Of a DNA stretch of 64,000 nt, positions 45,201 to 57,687 are shown piece by piece. The notes below the pieces were generated by a model, which was given only the letters and a program-made list of their open reading frames with translations, made no database searches and was not told the DNA's origin. This stretch comes from Ceratodon purpureus (Eukaryota > Streptophyta > Bryopsida > Pseudoditrichales > Ditrichaceae): NCBI GenBank assembly GCA_014871385.1, contig CM026423.1, positions 23,359,067 through 23,423,066 on the forward strand, in the 5' to 3' direction. Position 1 is the stretch's first letter; every line of letters begins with the position of its first letter. A program made the position numbers and the translations under genes.

Positions 45201-48200
45201 TTGATCCAGTCGATTCAATGCAGTATAAAGATATTTAATCTGAATTGTAGGGGTTTATACTAGGTTTTACAGCTCATTTAAAACAGTTCTAAACGAAATC
45301 AAGTTATGGTTAGAAAATGGAATAAAGTTTTGCTACTGATAAACAAATTCCTCCTCACATTGCTTATGACATGCGTACATTGGATGACGAGTTACACATG
45401 TGAACAGATTCGAAACTGTATTGGTCGCTTTAAGTTTCTGTTGTAGAATGTCTGCACGGAGAACTGGACTAATTTGGGGTGCTTATTTTCAGAGGATTGG
45501 GCGAACTTTCTCGAGCGTATGAAAAAAGAGGACCTTACAGAGCAAATCTTATGGGAGAAAGATGATGCAATTGAAATACGCCTTTGGGCTTCATACAGAG
45601 GACAGACGCTGGCACGTACTGTTCGCGGCATGATGTACTATCAGAGGTGTGCTATTGTCAGCATTCTGAAATTTCCTGGTTTATACTGTGGCATTGCAGC
45701 ATGGCCTAAGAAACATTGAGTTCTGTTGAATCACGAGAAGAACAATAGCCATGTAGACTGAACATTTGTCATCACTTACACTCCATGACGTCTCTCCAGG
45801 CCCGTGTTAAGCTTGTGTTTACTGGTTTCTTTTATGGATTGACGAGAGTATCCTTCTTTTTCTGCAGGGCCCTCGAAGTACAGGCATTTCTAGACACAGC
45901 CCAGCCTGAAGACTTTGACTTGGTTGGAAAAAGAGAACCTTTACAGCGAGGCGGCAGTACAAACAGCATGGGCTCTTTTGGTTCCGAGAATGAAATGGCC
46001 CAGATGATGAACCGAAAGCACAAGGAAAGACAATTTCTTGCAGCTGCTAGCATGAAATTCACATACGTCGTGACCTGTCAGATTTATGGTCAGCAGAAGA
46101 AGAATAACGATTACCAGGCAGCAGATATACTACGTCTAATGAAAAAATATCAAGACCTGCGAATCGCGTACGTGGATGAAGAACGGATGGAGAAGGGCGT
46201 GAAGTACTATTCTGTTCTAGTTAAGTACGACCCTGACTTGAGAAAGGAAGTGGAAATTTACAGAATACAATTGCCTGGTCCATTGAAACTGGGAGAAGGG
46301 AAGCCAGAAAATCAGAATCATGCCCTCATATTCACAAGAGGTAATGCAGTTCAAACAATTGACATGAATCAGGTACGCCCGATTCCAACTCCGGGTATAT
46401 TGCGGATGATTTTTTCTACAGTTTGAAATACTCATAGAATTCTCGAAGCTGGAGATTTTTCTTTCCATCGTAACTGCAGAAAGTATTCAACAGATAGTAC
46501 ATGACCAAAGTCCTCAGCCGTGAGCACCATCGACACTGTTAGCTGTTCTGTGCAATGTTGAAATTTTATGGACCAAATAAATCGCTACTTCGAAAATTTA
46601 ATCAATCAAAGAAGTTGATTGGAGCTCTCTGTGAGGATTCTTGTGTTCCACATATGTGAACTAATTGGGATGCTGAAAACATATCCTGGATTTTATCTCC
46701 ATTCGCTTCCTCGCCCGGCGGTTAATTGCTTTTAAGTCTGGTTACAAGCAATGAAGTATGATTTCTTAAAGAAATTATTGTAATTGGAAATACATTATAA
46801 CTTTCCAAGTTTGTTTGCAGGAAATGTACTTTGAGGAGGCACTTAAGATGAGAAACTTGCTCGAAGAGTTCAATCGCTTTCATGGAATCCGGAAGCCCAC
46901 CATTTTAGGCGTTCGGGAACATGTCTTTACGGGATCAGTTTCGTCATTAGCATGGTTCATGTCTGCTCAAGAAACAGTGTTTGTTACCCTCAATCAACGT
47001 GTTTATGCCAATCCTCTCAGAATCCGGATGCACTACGGGCATCCTGATGTGTTTGATCGATTATGGTTCTTGGGTCGAGGTGGTATCAGCAAAGCATCTC
47101 GAACAATCAATATTAGTGAGGACATCTTTGCAGGCTTCAATTGCACTCTTCGTGGCGGGACCGTCACTCATCACGAGTATATTCAGGTGACGGCGAAGTA
47201 TCACCTTATAATTCACGACGGTGATATTGGAAGAAATAGACAGAAACATTTAAAGCTCATTTCTAGTCACAATTCTTCGCTTTGATTACTGTCTCCCATC
47301 AAGCTGATAAAAAAAAATCCAACTTTCGTATCTTGCTGATGTTGTTTATTCCATAGGTTGGCAAGGGTCGAGACGTTGGATTGAACCAAATTGCCATGTT
47401 CGAAGCAAAAGTGGCGAGTGGGAATGGGGAGCAGATGCTGAGCCGCGATGTTTATCGTCTGGGCCACCACCTGGATTTCTTTCGCATGTTGTCTTTCTAC
47501 TACACCACAGTTGGTTTTTTTGTGAGCAATATGATGATTGTACTTACTGTGTTCGTCTTCCTCTGGGGCCGTGTGTATTTGGCCCTGAGTGGCATCGAAA
47601 GATCGTTAACAACAGGATCAAATGCTCTTGCAAATGCGGCATTGACCGCAACTTTAAACCAGCAGCTTGTGGTGCAGTTGGGTTTGCTAACTGCTCTACC
47701 GATGCTTGTGGAGGATGCCTTGGAGCACGGATTCACTACAGCTCTGTGGAACATTATTACCATGCAACTCCAGCTAGCGTCTCTATTTTTCACGTTTGAG
47801 ATGGGTACGCGGAGTCACTACTTTGGACGCACTCTTCTACATGGTGGTGCTAAGGTACGCCTAGCGACTTCGTTCCATATGTACTCTGCTTTGACCTCAG
47901 ACTTAAAACTAAATATGCTAAAAACTGAAGTAGGAAGTAATTTACAGCACTGTCGGCGTCGAGATTTGTACTAAAAAGTAAACGTTTATCACCCACTTGA
48001 CATGAAACTGCATAATTCAGTATCCTGAGACAGTCGATGAATTTGGATGCTCGGATAGACGATTATGATAATGCTTGTATAAGTGATAAGTGACTTGTTA
48101 TCGTTTAATTATTAATATTCATTGAGTTCAGCATGATTAATTGTGTGAGTTCAGCATATGGTCGAAAATCAGCTTCTCTTCTTTATCTTTGTCTTGTACA

Positions 48201-49311
48201 GTTTATAGTTCTGCTTTTAATGGGAGTACAGGAATCAGAGGATATTTTATGCTTGCATAAGTCTAAATGTAAGTCGACCAATGCTGATGTGTTGCAAACA
48301 TTGGGGTTACAGTCAGAAAAATCACCATCACTACTTGTCTTGAGTGTCGTATCTTTGCAGTATAGAGCAACAGGGCGGACGTTTGTGGTCAAGCACGAGA
48401 AATTTGCAGAAATGTACCGGCTGTACTCCAGAAGCCACTTTACAAAAGGCATCGAGCTCCTGATGCTCCTGTTCTGTTATCTGGCGTACGGGGTTATAAC
48501 CTCGTCGGCCACGTACATTGTGGTGATGGTCTCGAGCTGGTTTCTGGCCTTCACGTGGATCATGGCACCTTTCATTTTTAATCCTTCGGGGTTCGATTGG
48601 TTAAAGACCGTGGAAGACTTTGATGATTTTATTCAGTGGTTGTGGTTCAAGGGAGAATTGTTCGTGAAAGTGGAGCAGAGTTGGGAAGTGTGGTGGGAGG
48701 AGGAGCAATCACATTTCCGAACCACCGGATTGTGGGGAAAATTGTTAGAGATTCTACTCGACTTGCGCTTCTTCATTTTCCAGTACGGCATTGTGTATCA
48801 TCTCCAGATTACCGGCAACAACACAAGTATCTTTGTCTACCTCTTATCCTGGACTTACATGCTTGCTGCTGTGTTGCTCCACCTCGTTATCTCAAATGCC
48901 AGTGAACACTACGCCGCCAACAAGCATGGTCTTTATCGCTCGATTCAACTGGTGACAATTCTTGTAGTTGTGGTGATTTTGATTGTTCTCTACACCCAAA
49001 CGAATTTCACATTCCTGGACATTTTCGCAAGTTTTCTTGCCTTCTTACCCACAGGCTGGGGCATCATCCAGATCTGTCTCGTATTGCGGCAACCCTTTTT
49101 GGAGAACACCAAAGTCTGGAAAACAATCACTGCTGTTGCACGTCTGTATGATCTGGGTATGGGTTTGATCATCATGACTCCTGTGGCTGTCCTTTCATGG
49201 TTGCCTGGTTTCCAGGCTATGCAGACCCGGATCCTGTACAATGAGGCCTTTAGCCGGGGCCTTCAGATCTCTCGTTTGTTGGCTGGAAAGAGAAATCTAC
49301 ACACTGATTGA
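34492..49311 (+). CDS. callose synthase (1,3-beta-glucan synthase, GT48), 29 exons
   Basis: The enzyme makes callose from UDP-glucose at the plasma membrane. Exons joined by GT-AG sites: 34492-34584, 35124-35216, 35514-35615, 36076-36167, 36545-36701, 37122-37253, 37682-37758, 37956-38043, 38504-38596, 38946-39066, 39356-39479, 39734-39932, 40296-40348, 40556-40616, 40771-40852, 41098-41141, 41694-41780, 41939-42033, 42226-42298, 42581-42672, 43110-43197, 43574-43900, 44162-44461, 45050-45182, 45493-45646, 45868-46372, 46821-47186, 47357-47854, 48361-49311. The sum is 5,280 bp with no stop, 1,759 residues. FKS1-type landmarks are [15 protein letters not shown] and [13 protein letters not shown] membrane block follows. 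The catalytic loop has [79 protein letters not shown] and [11 protein letters not shown]. The C-terminus is a multi-pass region. The N-terminus is short (about 60 residues before NVRNQREHL), as in the CalS11/12 type. Exon 19's acceptor could also be 42223. Confidence 0.95.
39220..39304 (-). mobile_element. retroposon tail in callose synthase intron 10
   Basis: A run of about 30 T followed by some 55 bp, flanked by 17-bp direct repeats GACTCATCTAGTGTTTT at 39203-39219 and 39305-39321. This is the hallmark of a 5'-truncated, poly(A)-tailed retroposon on the minus strand. Its sequence next to the tail (TTGCAAACGAAAGGTACAA) resembles the element starting near 49735. Confidence 0.75.
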
Positions 49312-49689
49312 AATGTAAACCTCACACTACCTCAACCCTCTTGCTTTGCGGGCTTTGCAACGCAGTGCAGGTTCACATGTAGATAATTGATGTGATATTA
49401 TAGAGCTTTAGGCTGTACAGAATCATTCCAAGGGCTTGCAAGAATAATTAGAATGCACCCTTACAGTATTATACATGCCAGTGTATACGCGTTAGGTTCC
49501 AGAAGCGCTGCCAAACAGTATCATGGCTCTTTCCTTAGGCTCAAGCTGGAGTAGAACTGAATGGAACGACCTTGAAATGATTCAGGTATTCTATGATACT
49601 AGGAACATGTTAGTAGTCTCGTGTGTCCTGTTCCTTCAAATAAACTTGACTCAGGTCAAATCTAGATTTCAGTGCAGCTTAGACATTGT
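49312..49689. other. 3' flank of callose synthase
   Basis: Noncoding; probably the 3' untranslated region and polyadenylation region. No repeat was seen. Confidence 0.4.
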
Positions 49690-50200
49690 CTTGTTTATTT
49701 TTTTATTTTATTTTTTATTTTATTTTATTTTTAAACGCAAATTAACGACTTCATTGCAAGGAAAGTAAATTACAACCCACATCAGACCTGAGTCCTGGGC
49801 GAGGGGAAAGAGGACTTCTGGACAAAGTGACACACTAGCAATCAGAACCAGTAAAGTATTAGGCCCTTCGATGGGATCAGCTTCCATCTCACCTTGAGAT
49901 CCTGTCTATGACCAAGGATACCGCGTGACATCCAGACAGAGTCAAAAGCCTGGCACAGGTTCTCCTGTATTTGGACTTCTGTGGTGGACCTTTTAATTGC
50001 TGTTAAGAGTACTCTTCTAAGCTATTCTACCGTAATCTAGGAGAGATTCCCAGGCAAACTCTCTACATTTTGGGGGTGGCCAGCACTCCTCGTCACTGAT
50101 CGGGAAGGTTTTGGGCTCAATGAGTCCATAGCCTCTCCTTGGGCAACATGACAAGCTCTAAGTCTTTTTCTCCCGGCTACATGGAGGAGATTGTAAAATT
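49690..50200 (-). mobile_element. putative LINE/SINE 3' portion with (AAAAT)n tail
   Basis: Read on the minus strand, the segment ends in an A-rich tail of AAAAT units (49695-49733). The 40 bp before the tail (TTGCAAGGAAAGTAAATTACAA on the plus strand) match the retroposon in callose synthase intron 10 in order. No open frame and no clear target duplication were found, so class and left limit are uncertain. Confidence 0.4.
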
Positions 50201-50501
50201 CATCAAGTGTGAAACGTCTATTTTTTTCTATTGGTTGGTCTAAAACTTTGAAAATAAAATTTCAACCAGTAGAAAAACCCCCTTTTCTCAATTGAATCAG
50301 TTAACATCCATGGCAGGAGTTGAACCTGATGCCCATCACCAGTTGATAGCCATGGATCCTTATAAGCTCTCACATGTTTTGCAAGAGAAACTCATGTGAG
50401 AGGTTATAAGGGTCGCCCTTCTATGGTATGATATGAGAGAAAGGTGACCTCTATTGTACTAAACAATTATGAAAAAAAAATTAAAACAAAATTATGTGAA
50501 G

Positions 50502-53181
50502 CTACAAGTCAAAGTCAGCATCATCACATTCAAGGCTCTCGTGTCCAGAAAGGTATCTTTCCGGGTGAGAAAACAGAAATCTAAATTTTCTAGAATTTTT
50601 CCACAAAGCAATGGCTTCAATTAAGATAGAATTACAATTAACAAGCTTACCTTGCATTGCAATCCTTATCACAGATTCTAAGTTTTTAGATTGCAAATTA
50701 CTACGAAATTTGGTTTTAATGCAATTCTGAATGGAAAAGGCTCTTTCACATTGAGCTGTACTTACATATTGTACTCTTGCTATGTCAGCAAGAATCCGCA
50801 GATTAGCATATTTTAATTGAAGGGAGTGATTCCAACTTACCATGGACCACAAATCATGGAAAGTTTTCTCACGCCATTATATTGACGCTTGGATCTTGTA
50901 TGCAAGGAACTCTCTCATTAAAGCATCAGCATTGATCACGGGAGCAAACTTCTTCTCTCCAATGATTTTCTCCTTCTCAAAGTGCTCACAAATCTTCTCT
51001 AACTCAGTCACATCCCAACTTTTCAAACCAACTTGCCTAGAAGGCAACTCACATGAGTTTAGTACTTTAAAACAAGAAATTACATCATTTTCTTGAAATC
51101 TAGCTTCCAACCTTTTACACACTTCCTCAGCAAAAGAAGTTTAGAATGCCAAAGCTTCTACCAAATCAGCTCCTATTCTATCTCTGATCATTTCAACATC
51201 ATGAAATTTAGAACCACGGATTTCAGAGGATAATCTCTGAAGATAACCTCCTGGAAGACCAAATGAAGGATAATATGATAACCAACATCATCATTGAAAG
51301 TAGACTCATTCAAGTCAGTCATTAGGGGAAAAATGGGGTCTCCAACGGGCCTTTGGTCGGAATCCGTGCCTCAAAATTTAGCCATGCCCGTGCACTTTAC
51401 CTGCTGGCACCAATGGTGCCAGCAGGTCGCCAAATTGGCGTTTGGGGGGTCCAGCCAATCGCTTGCAGCGAAGGCGTTGCCCATTGTTGTCATCCCATTG
51501 GACAATACGAGCAGTAATGACACTGTCAACGAGCGTGTGCCCATTGTTGTCACCCCATTGGAGAGTAGCGGATTCTGTTGTCAGCGGAGCGAATTTTGTT
51601 GTCAGTGGGCAGGATATCCACCAATGAGATTTCGCAGAGAGGTGTCAGCGGGCAGCAGTTCACCTACCTTCGGGTTGTCTTACAAGGCCCGTTGGAGACC
51701 TCATTTTTCCCCTAATGACTTTCAATGATGAAGGACATTTTGATTGATGTAATTTCAAATTTAATTAGTGCACCCACGATACTAACATCCACAGATTTAT
51801 ACTGAAATGTCCTACTTAGGATGGACAAACTATGCAAGATATCAGCCAAAAAGTACAGGCAATATACATATTTGAAAGTTCTTAATTTATTGTACAACAA
51901 ACCTATACCAGCATTATCATCATTATGGGGAACATCACGAAAATAAGTGATGATACTTTCAAGTGAATCACATAAAGTAGTAACAATCTGCCCCTTGAAA
52001 GCCATCAAATTTTTTGAAATTTTTTTGATGTCTTTTGAGTATCAAACAATTCTTTTTTGATGGCAGCTAGTTTACATTTAGCTTTAGAGGACTTCTTGAA
52101 AGTTGAAATGTGCAGCAGTATCATTCAACATCTTATTTATGACTTTAGAAACTTCTTTGCAAGATCTACTTCCAACAGCATCTAGGGAAGCAAGATTAGT
52201 CCTATGTTGCAACACAATGGACAGAAAGTTGAAAAGGATTTACTTCCCTCTTCAATTTGATGGCAACTCCATTCCTGCAACCTACCATGAGAGCTACACC
52301 ATCTGATCCAAAACCAACAAATTTCTCCAAATCCAATCGTCACTGCTTTAGATTTATTAGTAAAACATCAAAATTCACAGCAGTATCTTTTTTTCCTTTA
52401 AAAATATCCAACAGTCCAAGAAATGCAACACAAGACACACCATCCTCAAGAAATGTAGCAAAAACCACTAAGTGACATGTCATAGTTATGTCAGTGGACT
52501 CATCAACCATTATACCATAGTATGGAGAGTTTCTAACCCTATCTAACATTTTTCTATGGATAACACTAGATATGCAAATTAACATGTCAGCACATGCCTT
52601 GTCATCATGGTACAATGAAGGAGTGATTTCAGTTTTGAGATCTACTAGAAGATCACATGATGGAGTAAACTTATTGAAAGGAATGGTGTTCATTCCTATG
52701 TAGTAAGTTGCCTTGAAAAGTGATAGAAGGGCATTGTCTGCTGCTTTGGCTTGCTCTGCAATATGCTTCTCCATTCTTTTACTTCATGCTTGAGCTGCCT
52801 ATGCCAATTTTCTGTAATCCACACTAAGGGAGTGATCATGGAATGTTGAATACTTGATGTTCCTGAGCCATCTCTAAAAAAGGCTCCACGGCCTCCTCCT
52901 GCCCTACAAACTTTGCAAAATGTTCTACCTAACTCTGAATTGAACTCTTACCAATAAAAGTCTTGCAACCACTTATCCTTCCACAACCTGTTTGCAGCTT
53001 GGATAGTAGTGATACTATTACTGCCCTCATCTGAATGTGTGGCGCCGGCAGAAGTGGCTCCAAGGGCTAATTGTGCGACCTCTACCTCTAGCTCAGCGGG
53101 GAAAGTTAGCATGCGAGCGGTGAGCGGAGAGCAGAGAGCAGAGAGCGGCAATTGGAGAGCAGAGATTTGACTTGTCATCAA
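50502..53181 (-). pseudogene. decayed hAT transposase (BED/ZNF862-like type)
   Basis: Read leftward, the N-terminal part has NRLWKDKWLQDFYW (near 52990), typical of the zinc-finger start of this hAT group. At 52774-52340 comes YIGMNTIPFNKF and the catalytic-region motif YYGIMVDESTDIT. At 51122-50502 the C-terminal dimerisation part appears, with YVSTAQCERAFSIQNCIKTKFR. At least two stops (50877-50879 and near 51141) and frame breaks interrupt it, and a MITE sits at 51317-51720. It is a different hAT lineage from the giant element's transposase. It reads away from the cassette at 53114 and may be the former transposase of element 2 or an unrelated insertion; no terminal repeats were found to decide. 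Confidence 0.7.
51317..51720. mobile_element. MITE inside the decayed hAT gene (404 bp)
   Basis: Terminal inverted repeats of 37 bp (51317-51353 and 51684-51720) start AGTCATTAGGGGAAAAAT and differ at one base. Weaker inverted similarity (CATCATTGAAAGT) continues outside both ends. No coding capacity. The target duplication is not resolved. Confidence 0.75.
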
Positions 53182-53216
53182 GTATTTTGAAAAAGTATGT
53201 ACCCTATTACCGTGGA
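53114..53216 (+). promoter_or_regulatory. divergent promoter-like cassette, copy 3
   Basis: A GAGCGGTGAGCGGAGAGC array (53114-53165) then CCTATTACCGTGGA (53203-53216). About 60 bp on, GTATGTAATTCCGTGGAA also matches copy 1 (3952 region). It lies between the decayed hAT gene and the RING-like gene. Confidence 0.5.
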
Positions 53217-53331
53217 TAGATACTAAATTTAAAGTTCTATTTTTAGATTTTAAAAACTAAGAGTATGTAATTCCGTGGAAATAATTATCTGTAACTAAAT
53301 TATTTATTCTGATTTAGATTCTGTTGGTAAA

Positions 53332-53362
53332 ATTAGGGCTGATGTCATGATGACGTCATGTC
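53332..53362 (+). promoter_or_regulatory. conserved block with TGACGTCA palindrome
   Basis: Second copy of the block at 4024-4055, with TGACGTCA at 53351-53358. It lies about 710 bp upstream of the RING-like gene start. Confidence 0.45.
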
Positions 53363-54067
53363 TATTTATAGACATCTTGCGCTTTTTTAATAACATCATT
53401 GTGGTAAAATGAATCTAAAACAATTGATTCTGCATATTTCCGAAGAAGACGTCCAAAAAATATATGTGCAGGCAGCAGCACAATGAGATATCGGAAATGA
53501 ATATTGATGAATTACAAAATATCAAATGATAAGCTCAAAGTAAAGTAAATTCAATAATACAAATTTTGTACGACCTCAAAGTATATCAGTCATGAATCTA
53601 TAGTGAGTAAAAGGTAGTGTTCAAAGGGTTCCATTGGATGAATGGATGCAGACTCATACTGTTTCAGTAGAGCTTCTGAGAATCATAGATTAGGGGTGTA
53701 GATTAGGGGATATAATCTATAATTCCAACGTCTTAAGGCGTTTCATTGTACCCCAAGCCAATATGTACTTTGCTAATGACTGTTGAAGTCCGAGCAGTCC
53801 AATTTAAATGATGTTTTTTTAATAGTTCAAATGAATGTGCCTCCTATAATTCAATGTTTTCACACAGTCATGATTTGAATGTTTAATATGCTCATGTGGT
53901 TTGCGGCTTGGATCAACATACACCATAATTACTCACTGGGCTCACGTTTCTTCTCCTTGTGTACAAGTGTGATAGAGCTCCTTCTTCTATGGTAATGCAG
54001 AGTTTTTGCGAGGTGTTTTTCACAAGCATAGAGAAAGGTCAGGGCAGGGTCTGTTCTAGATACGAGA

Positions 54068-55555
54068 ATGACAGGGAAGAGGAAGAAGGGGAGTAAGCAG
54101 CATAGGACCAGACAGCATTGTTCTACGCTCCGTGTTCTTGATGTCCAGGAGGTTAGTGACGACAACACTAGGAGTGATGGTGAGGGTGGCAGTGACCGTG
54201 TTTTCAGCACTGAAGAGTTCTCCGACCCATTTGAACTCGGAGACATCGAGGAGGAAGTGCGTCAACGCATGCTTGACGCTGCTCCAATGCTAATGGGTCG
54301 TGATGCCGTGTATGGAAAGGAGTTCTTTACTACTGTGGTGGGCCTTTCGGATGAGGGGCCGCTTCTACGTGATGTTTCCAAGTGCTATACCTTTATCTCG
54401 GATGAAGAGGTCACTGCAGTGTGGAAGGAAGGAGTTTCCAAGGGGCGTTACGACTTCTCTAAGTGCGAAGACGAGGAGCAACTCAAGATTTTCGGGCAGC
54501 AGTATTTCAAAGTTTACGGTAATAGACCCCACAACAACTATTTCTGCCTTCGTCATCTCAAGGCATGCTTTGCTACTTTTGTTCACGGAAAATCAGTGAA
54601 TTGGTGCGCTGAGGCATTGGACCGCCATGAAGCTCGACTGAAGAACGCATGGAGAAATCCGACTAAGCTAGGACCAGTCGCCACTAGATGCCAAGTTGAG
54701 GGCCTCATCACGATTATCAAGGATTTGTGCGGTACAAGTAAGGGCCGGGGAGAAACTGATCTTCAAATTCGTGAGATCCAGGCAGCATTGGAAGTGGAGC
54801 AGTAGAAGATTGAGGTTGTGAAGGATGTGGAGGAGCGTCTTCATCAATTGCGAGAGAGGTACAATGGTTGCCTCGCAAGGATGAGTGCTAAATCCTCTGA
54901 TATTGCAGAAGAAGATCTGAACAGCAGATACGTTTCAAAGCTTAAGGAGGCGCGGCAAGTTCTACGTTCAGAGGGTGCCACAGAATTATACAAGAGAACA
55001 ATCCAAGAGTCAGAGGAATTGCACAAGGAACTGTCTGAGATGAGGGAGGCTGAAGCTCTAATCCGGGAGAATGTTGTACAACTGGAATTAGCTATGGGTA
55101 ACGAAGCAAGAGCCTTGGAGGGAGCTATCGAAGAGTTACAAATCAGTCAGGCAGCAGTCACAGTCGCAAGGGCACAGATGCTAAGCCTAAAAACTCCAAG
55201 GAGGTTTCAGTATCCGAAGCAGCAATCAATTCCACCATTGGGTTATCCAGGTAAGAATGGTTGTGCTTATTGTGGTCAGGGTTTCATATGGAAAGCCGCT
55301 GTTCTATCTTCTTGTGGCTGTTTTCTTCATCCTCCGTGTGCAGCAGAGATGATATCATGCCGAAACTATCGATGCAAGGTTTGCAAAGACCTGCTCCTAG
55401 CATCATCACCAATTCACCTTGCGGAACCATGGGTTGCCCAGTTCGGTGGCAAGTTAAACACACAACAAGAAATTGAGGTTACAAGCTTCAAGGCAGTTTT
55501 GAAGGCCGCAAGTGATAGCATCAATGCTCCAACAGTCACTGGTACCAAGAGTTGA
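54068..55555 (+). pseudogene. RING-like coiled-coil protein, element 2, one in-frame stop
   Basis: ATG 54068 (MTGKRKKGSKQH) opens a frame that runs to 55555 with a single TAG at 54803-54805; both halves are otherwise intact (495 codons). The N-terminal third has a region HNNYFCLRHLKACF...VNW (residues 155-179) that matches, loosely, the domain shared by the two giant-hAT cargo proteins. The middle (about 250-380) is a long coiled coil. Near the C-terminus a zinc-finger pattern CAYCGQGF...SSCGCFLHPPC...CKVCKDLL has the ligands of a RING-type finger. The overall plan (N-domain, coiled coil, RING) equals that of the protein at 18602-21313. The stop may be a nonsense mutation of a CAG codon or a readthrough site; a nearby 68-bp GT-AG option would break the frame. 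Confidence 0.6.
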
Positions 55556-55912
55556 TAATACCACCACGACTTATCATAGATAACAATAGATCTTAAGTAT
55601 ATTGAGATATGATAATCCGGCTTTATTTAATTTTTCATCTAGATGTATGTAGTATCATAGGAGCAGCAGTACGAGCATATATGAGGTAAAGATTATGGTT
55701 AAATGACGAGCCATTGAATGGTTCAGATGTAAAATTCTCAAGAAGAGTCATGGTCAGAAAACTCTGAATTGACGATGTTTAGGCATTAATGTATATTGTT
55801 TTGAATATTAGTTGCAACGTAGACCACTGCACTGAAAAGTTCTGATATTCCTAATATACTGATTTTGTTTTTTATCTTGAACATGCCATTAGAAATGTTT
55901 TCACACATGATG
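55556..55912. other. 3' spacer, element 2
   Basis: AT-rich noncoding sequence after the RING-like gene; nothing recognisable. Confidence 0.4.
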
Positions 55913-56520
55913 GAGGGGTAAGGGGAGAGGGAATGAGGGACAACAAGGGAGTGTTAAGGAAGTGGGATAGGGAGAGACCGCGAGGGAAGAGTGACTAGGT
56001 GGGACAGGGAGTGACCGCGAGGGGAGGGGGGGTTAGGGGGAGGGATAGGGAGGGTTCAGGGAGTGGGACATGGATTGACTGGGAGGGGTGAGGAGGGGTT
56101 AGGGGGGGGGGATAGGGAGTGGTCACGGAGTGGGACAGGGAGTGACTAGGAGGGGTGAAGGGGGGTTAGGGGGAGGGATAGGGAGTGTTCAGGGAGTGGG
56201 ACAGGGAGTGACGGGGAGGGGTGAGGGGGGGTTAGGGGGGGAAATAGGGAGTGTTCAGGGAGTGGGACAAGGAGTTACCGCGAGGGGTGAGGGTGCGTTA
56301 GGGGGAGAAATAGGGAGTGTTCAGGGAGTGGAACAGGGAGTGACGGGGAGGGGTGAGGGGGGTTTAGGGATGGGATAGGGAGTGACCGCGACGAGTGGGT
56401 GGGGTGTAGGAGTTGGGATAGGGAGTCACCGCGAGGGAGTGGGCTCGTGTGAGACCGCGATAGGGGTGGTTAGGGGGTTTATCGGGGGAGGGGTTTAGGG
56501 TGTTTAGGGTGCTAAGTGGG
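55913..56520 (+). repeat. G-rich minisatellite (about 66-bp unit)
   Basis: The unit begins around GTTCAGGGAGTGGGAC at 56054, 56121, 56187, 56252 and 56319 (spacings 65-67 bp), with degenerate units on both sides. Each unit has several G runs and GGTTAGGG-like words, so the G strand could form quadruplexes. Because 66 is a multiple of three, a 22-residue repeat is open in one frame (56130-56378); I regard that as incidental. Confidence 0.8.
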
Positions 56521-56834
56521 ATTCTGCAGATAGGGAAATTAAAGGCAAGTGGGTAGGGGGGAGTAATAGACTAATAGCATGCGATTAAAAACAGGGAGTG
56601 ACATCGAAGCTAGCGCCGTTGCCGGCAGTGAGGTATGGGATGACTGAATTGTTTTAAAGAGAGGGACAAATATCGATTGTCTCATCAAAATCGACGCATG
56701 AAATGAAAAATCCTCAATATCGAAAATACTCAATGAGAATCCAATACAAAATCCAGAGAATGTGGATTACAAGGAATGTGGAATCCTAAAATGAACGTCT
56801 TGTAATACTAACTTCTCGGGGGTAGCTTGTATGG

Positions 56835-57050
56835 TAGCGGCGAGCGGCGAGCGGAGAGCGGCGAGCGGAGAGCGGCGAGCGGAGATTTGGTGAGCGACGA
56901 GCAGAAAATAGAGGTCTAAATCTAAAAACAGTAATATTATTACTAAAAATAAAAACTATTATTAGGAAATTCGAATATTCTCAGAATATTTTTAGAATAT
57001 TTTGAGAATATTACTATTTTTGGTAATAATTATGACCCTATAACCGTGGA
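56835..57050 (+). promoter_or_regulatory. divergent promoter-like cassette, copy 4
   Basis: A GCGGCGAGCGGAGAGCGG array (56835-56886) then CCTATAACCGTGGA (57037-57050). The intervening sequence resembles copy 2. The gene at 58046, homologous to that at 7255, lies downstream as in element 1. Confidence 0.5.
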
Positions 57051-57644
57051 CTGGAATTCACTATTTCTGATAATTTTCAATCCAAGTCTTCTGTCCCTTT
57101 CTTTAATGTTAAAATGATCGAATAACTGAATTTCAAATCCTAGGTCATTTTCTTCACATTACTACATTTCTACTTCAATTCTTTGTTTAATTATTTGAAT
57201 CAACTACTCTTTCGACATTCTTCAATTCTACCCATCTTTTCAATTCCAATACTAACTGTCGTTTTATAATCTCTAGTAAATGTCTTACAGTGTTGATGTT
57301 AATCGGCACTTAATCTTCCATTTTTTGGTGTTCAATTTTCTCTAATGTATATATTTATTTTATTGATTTTTCATTTGTGTTATTCTCTTCTTGGTTTTAT
57401 TTTTAAATACTATTTACGGTTCGTTTTAATGCATCATCTAGAAGTTGCATTTATTATCTTATATTTATTTAATTTTTAATTTTTTTAAACATTTTCTCTT
57501 TTAACTCTTTCTTATCATTTATTCTTTTTATCTTTAATCGTTTTTTAATTATTTTCAACTTTCATATCTTTATCTTTTCATTGTTTTTATTTTGTATTAT
57601 CATTAATTTTAGTTTATTTTACACTGTTTTCTTTCTTTTCTTCA

Positions 57645-57687
<43 letters not shown>

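Noticed and set aside
56130..56378. An 82-residue protein of 22-residue repeats
   Set aside because: The repeat unit is 66 bp, so any open frame repeats every 22 residues. No homologue or start context supports translation.
56490..56520. Interstitial telomere (TTTAGGG words)
   Set aside because: Only two imperfect units occur at the edge of the G-rich minisatellite; they are better explained as variants of that repeat.
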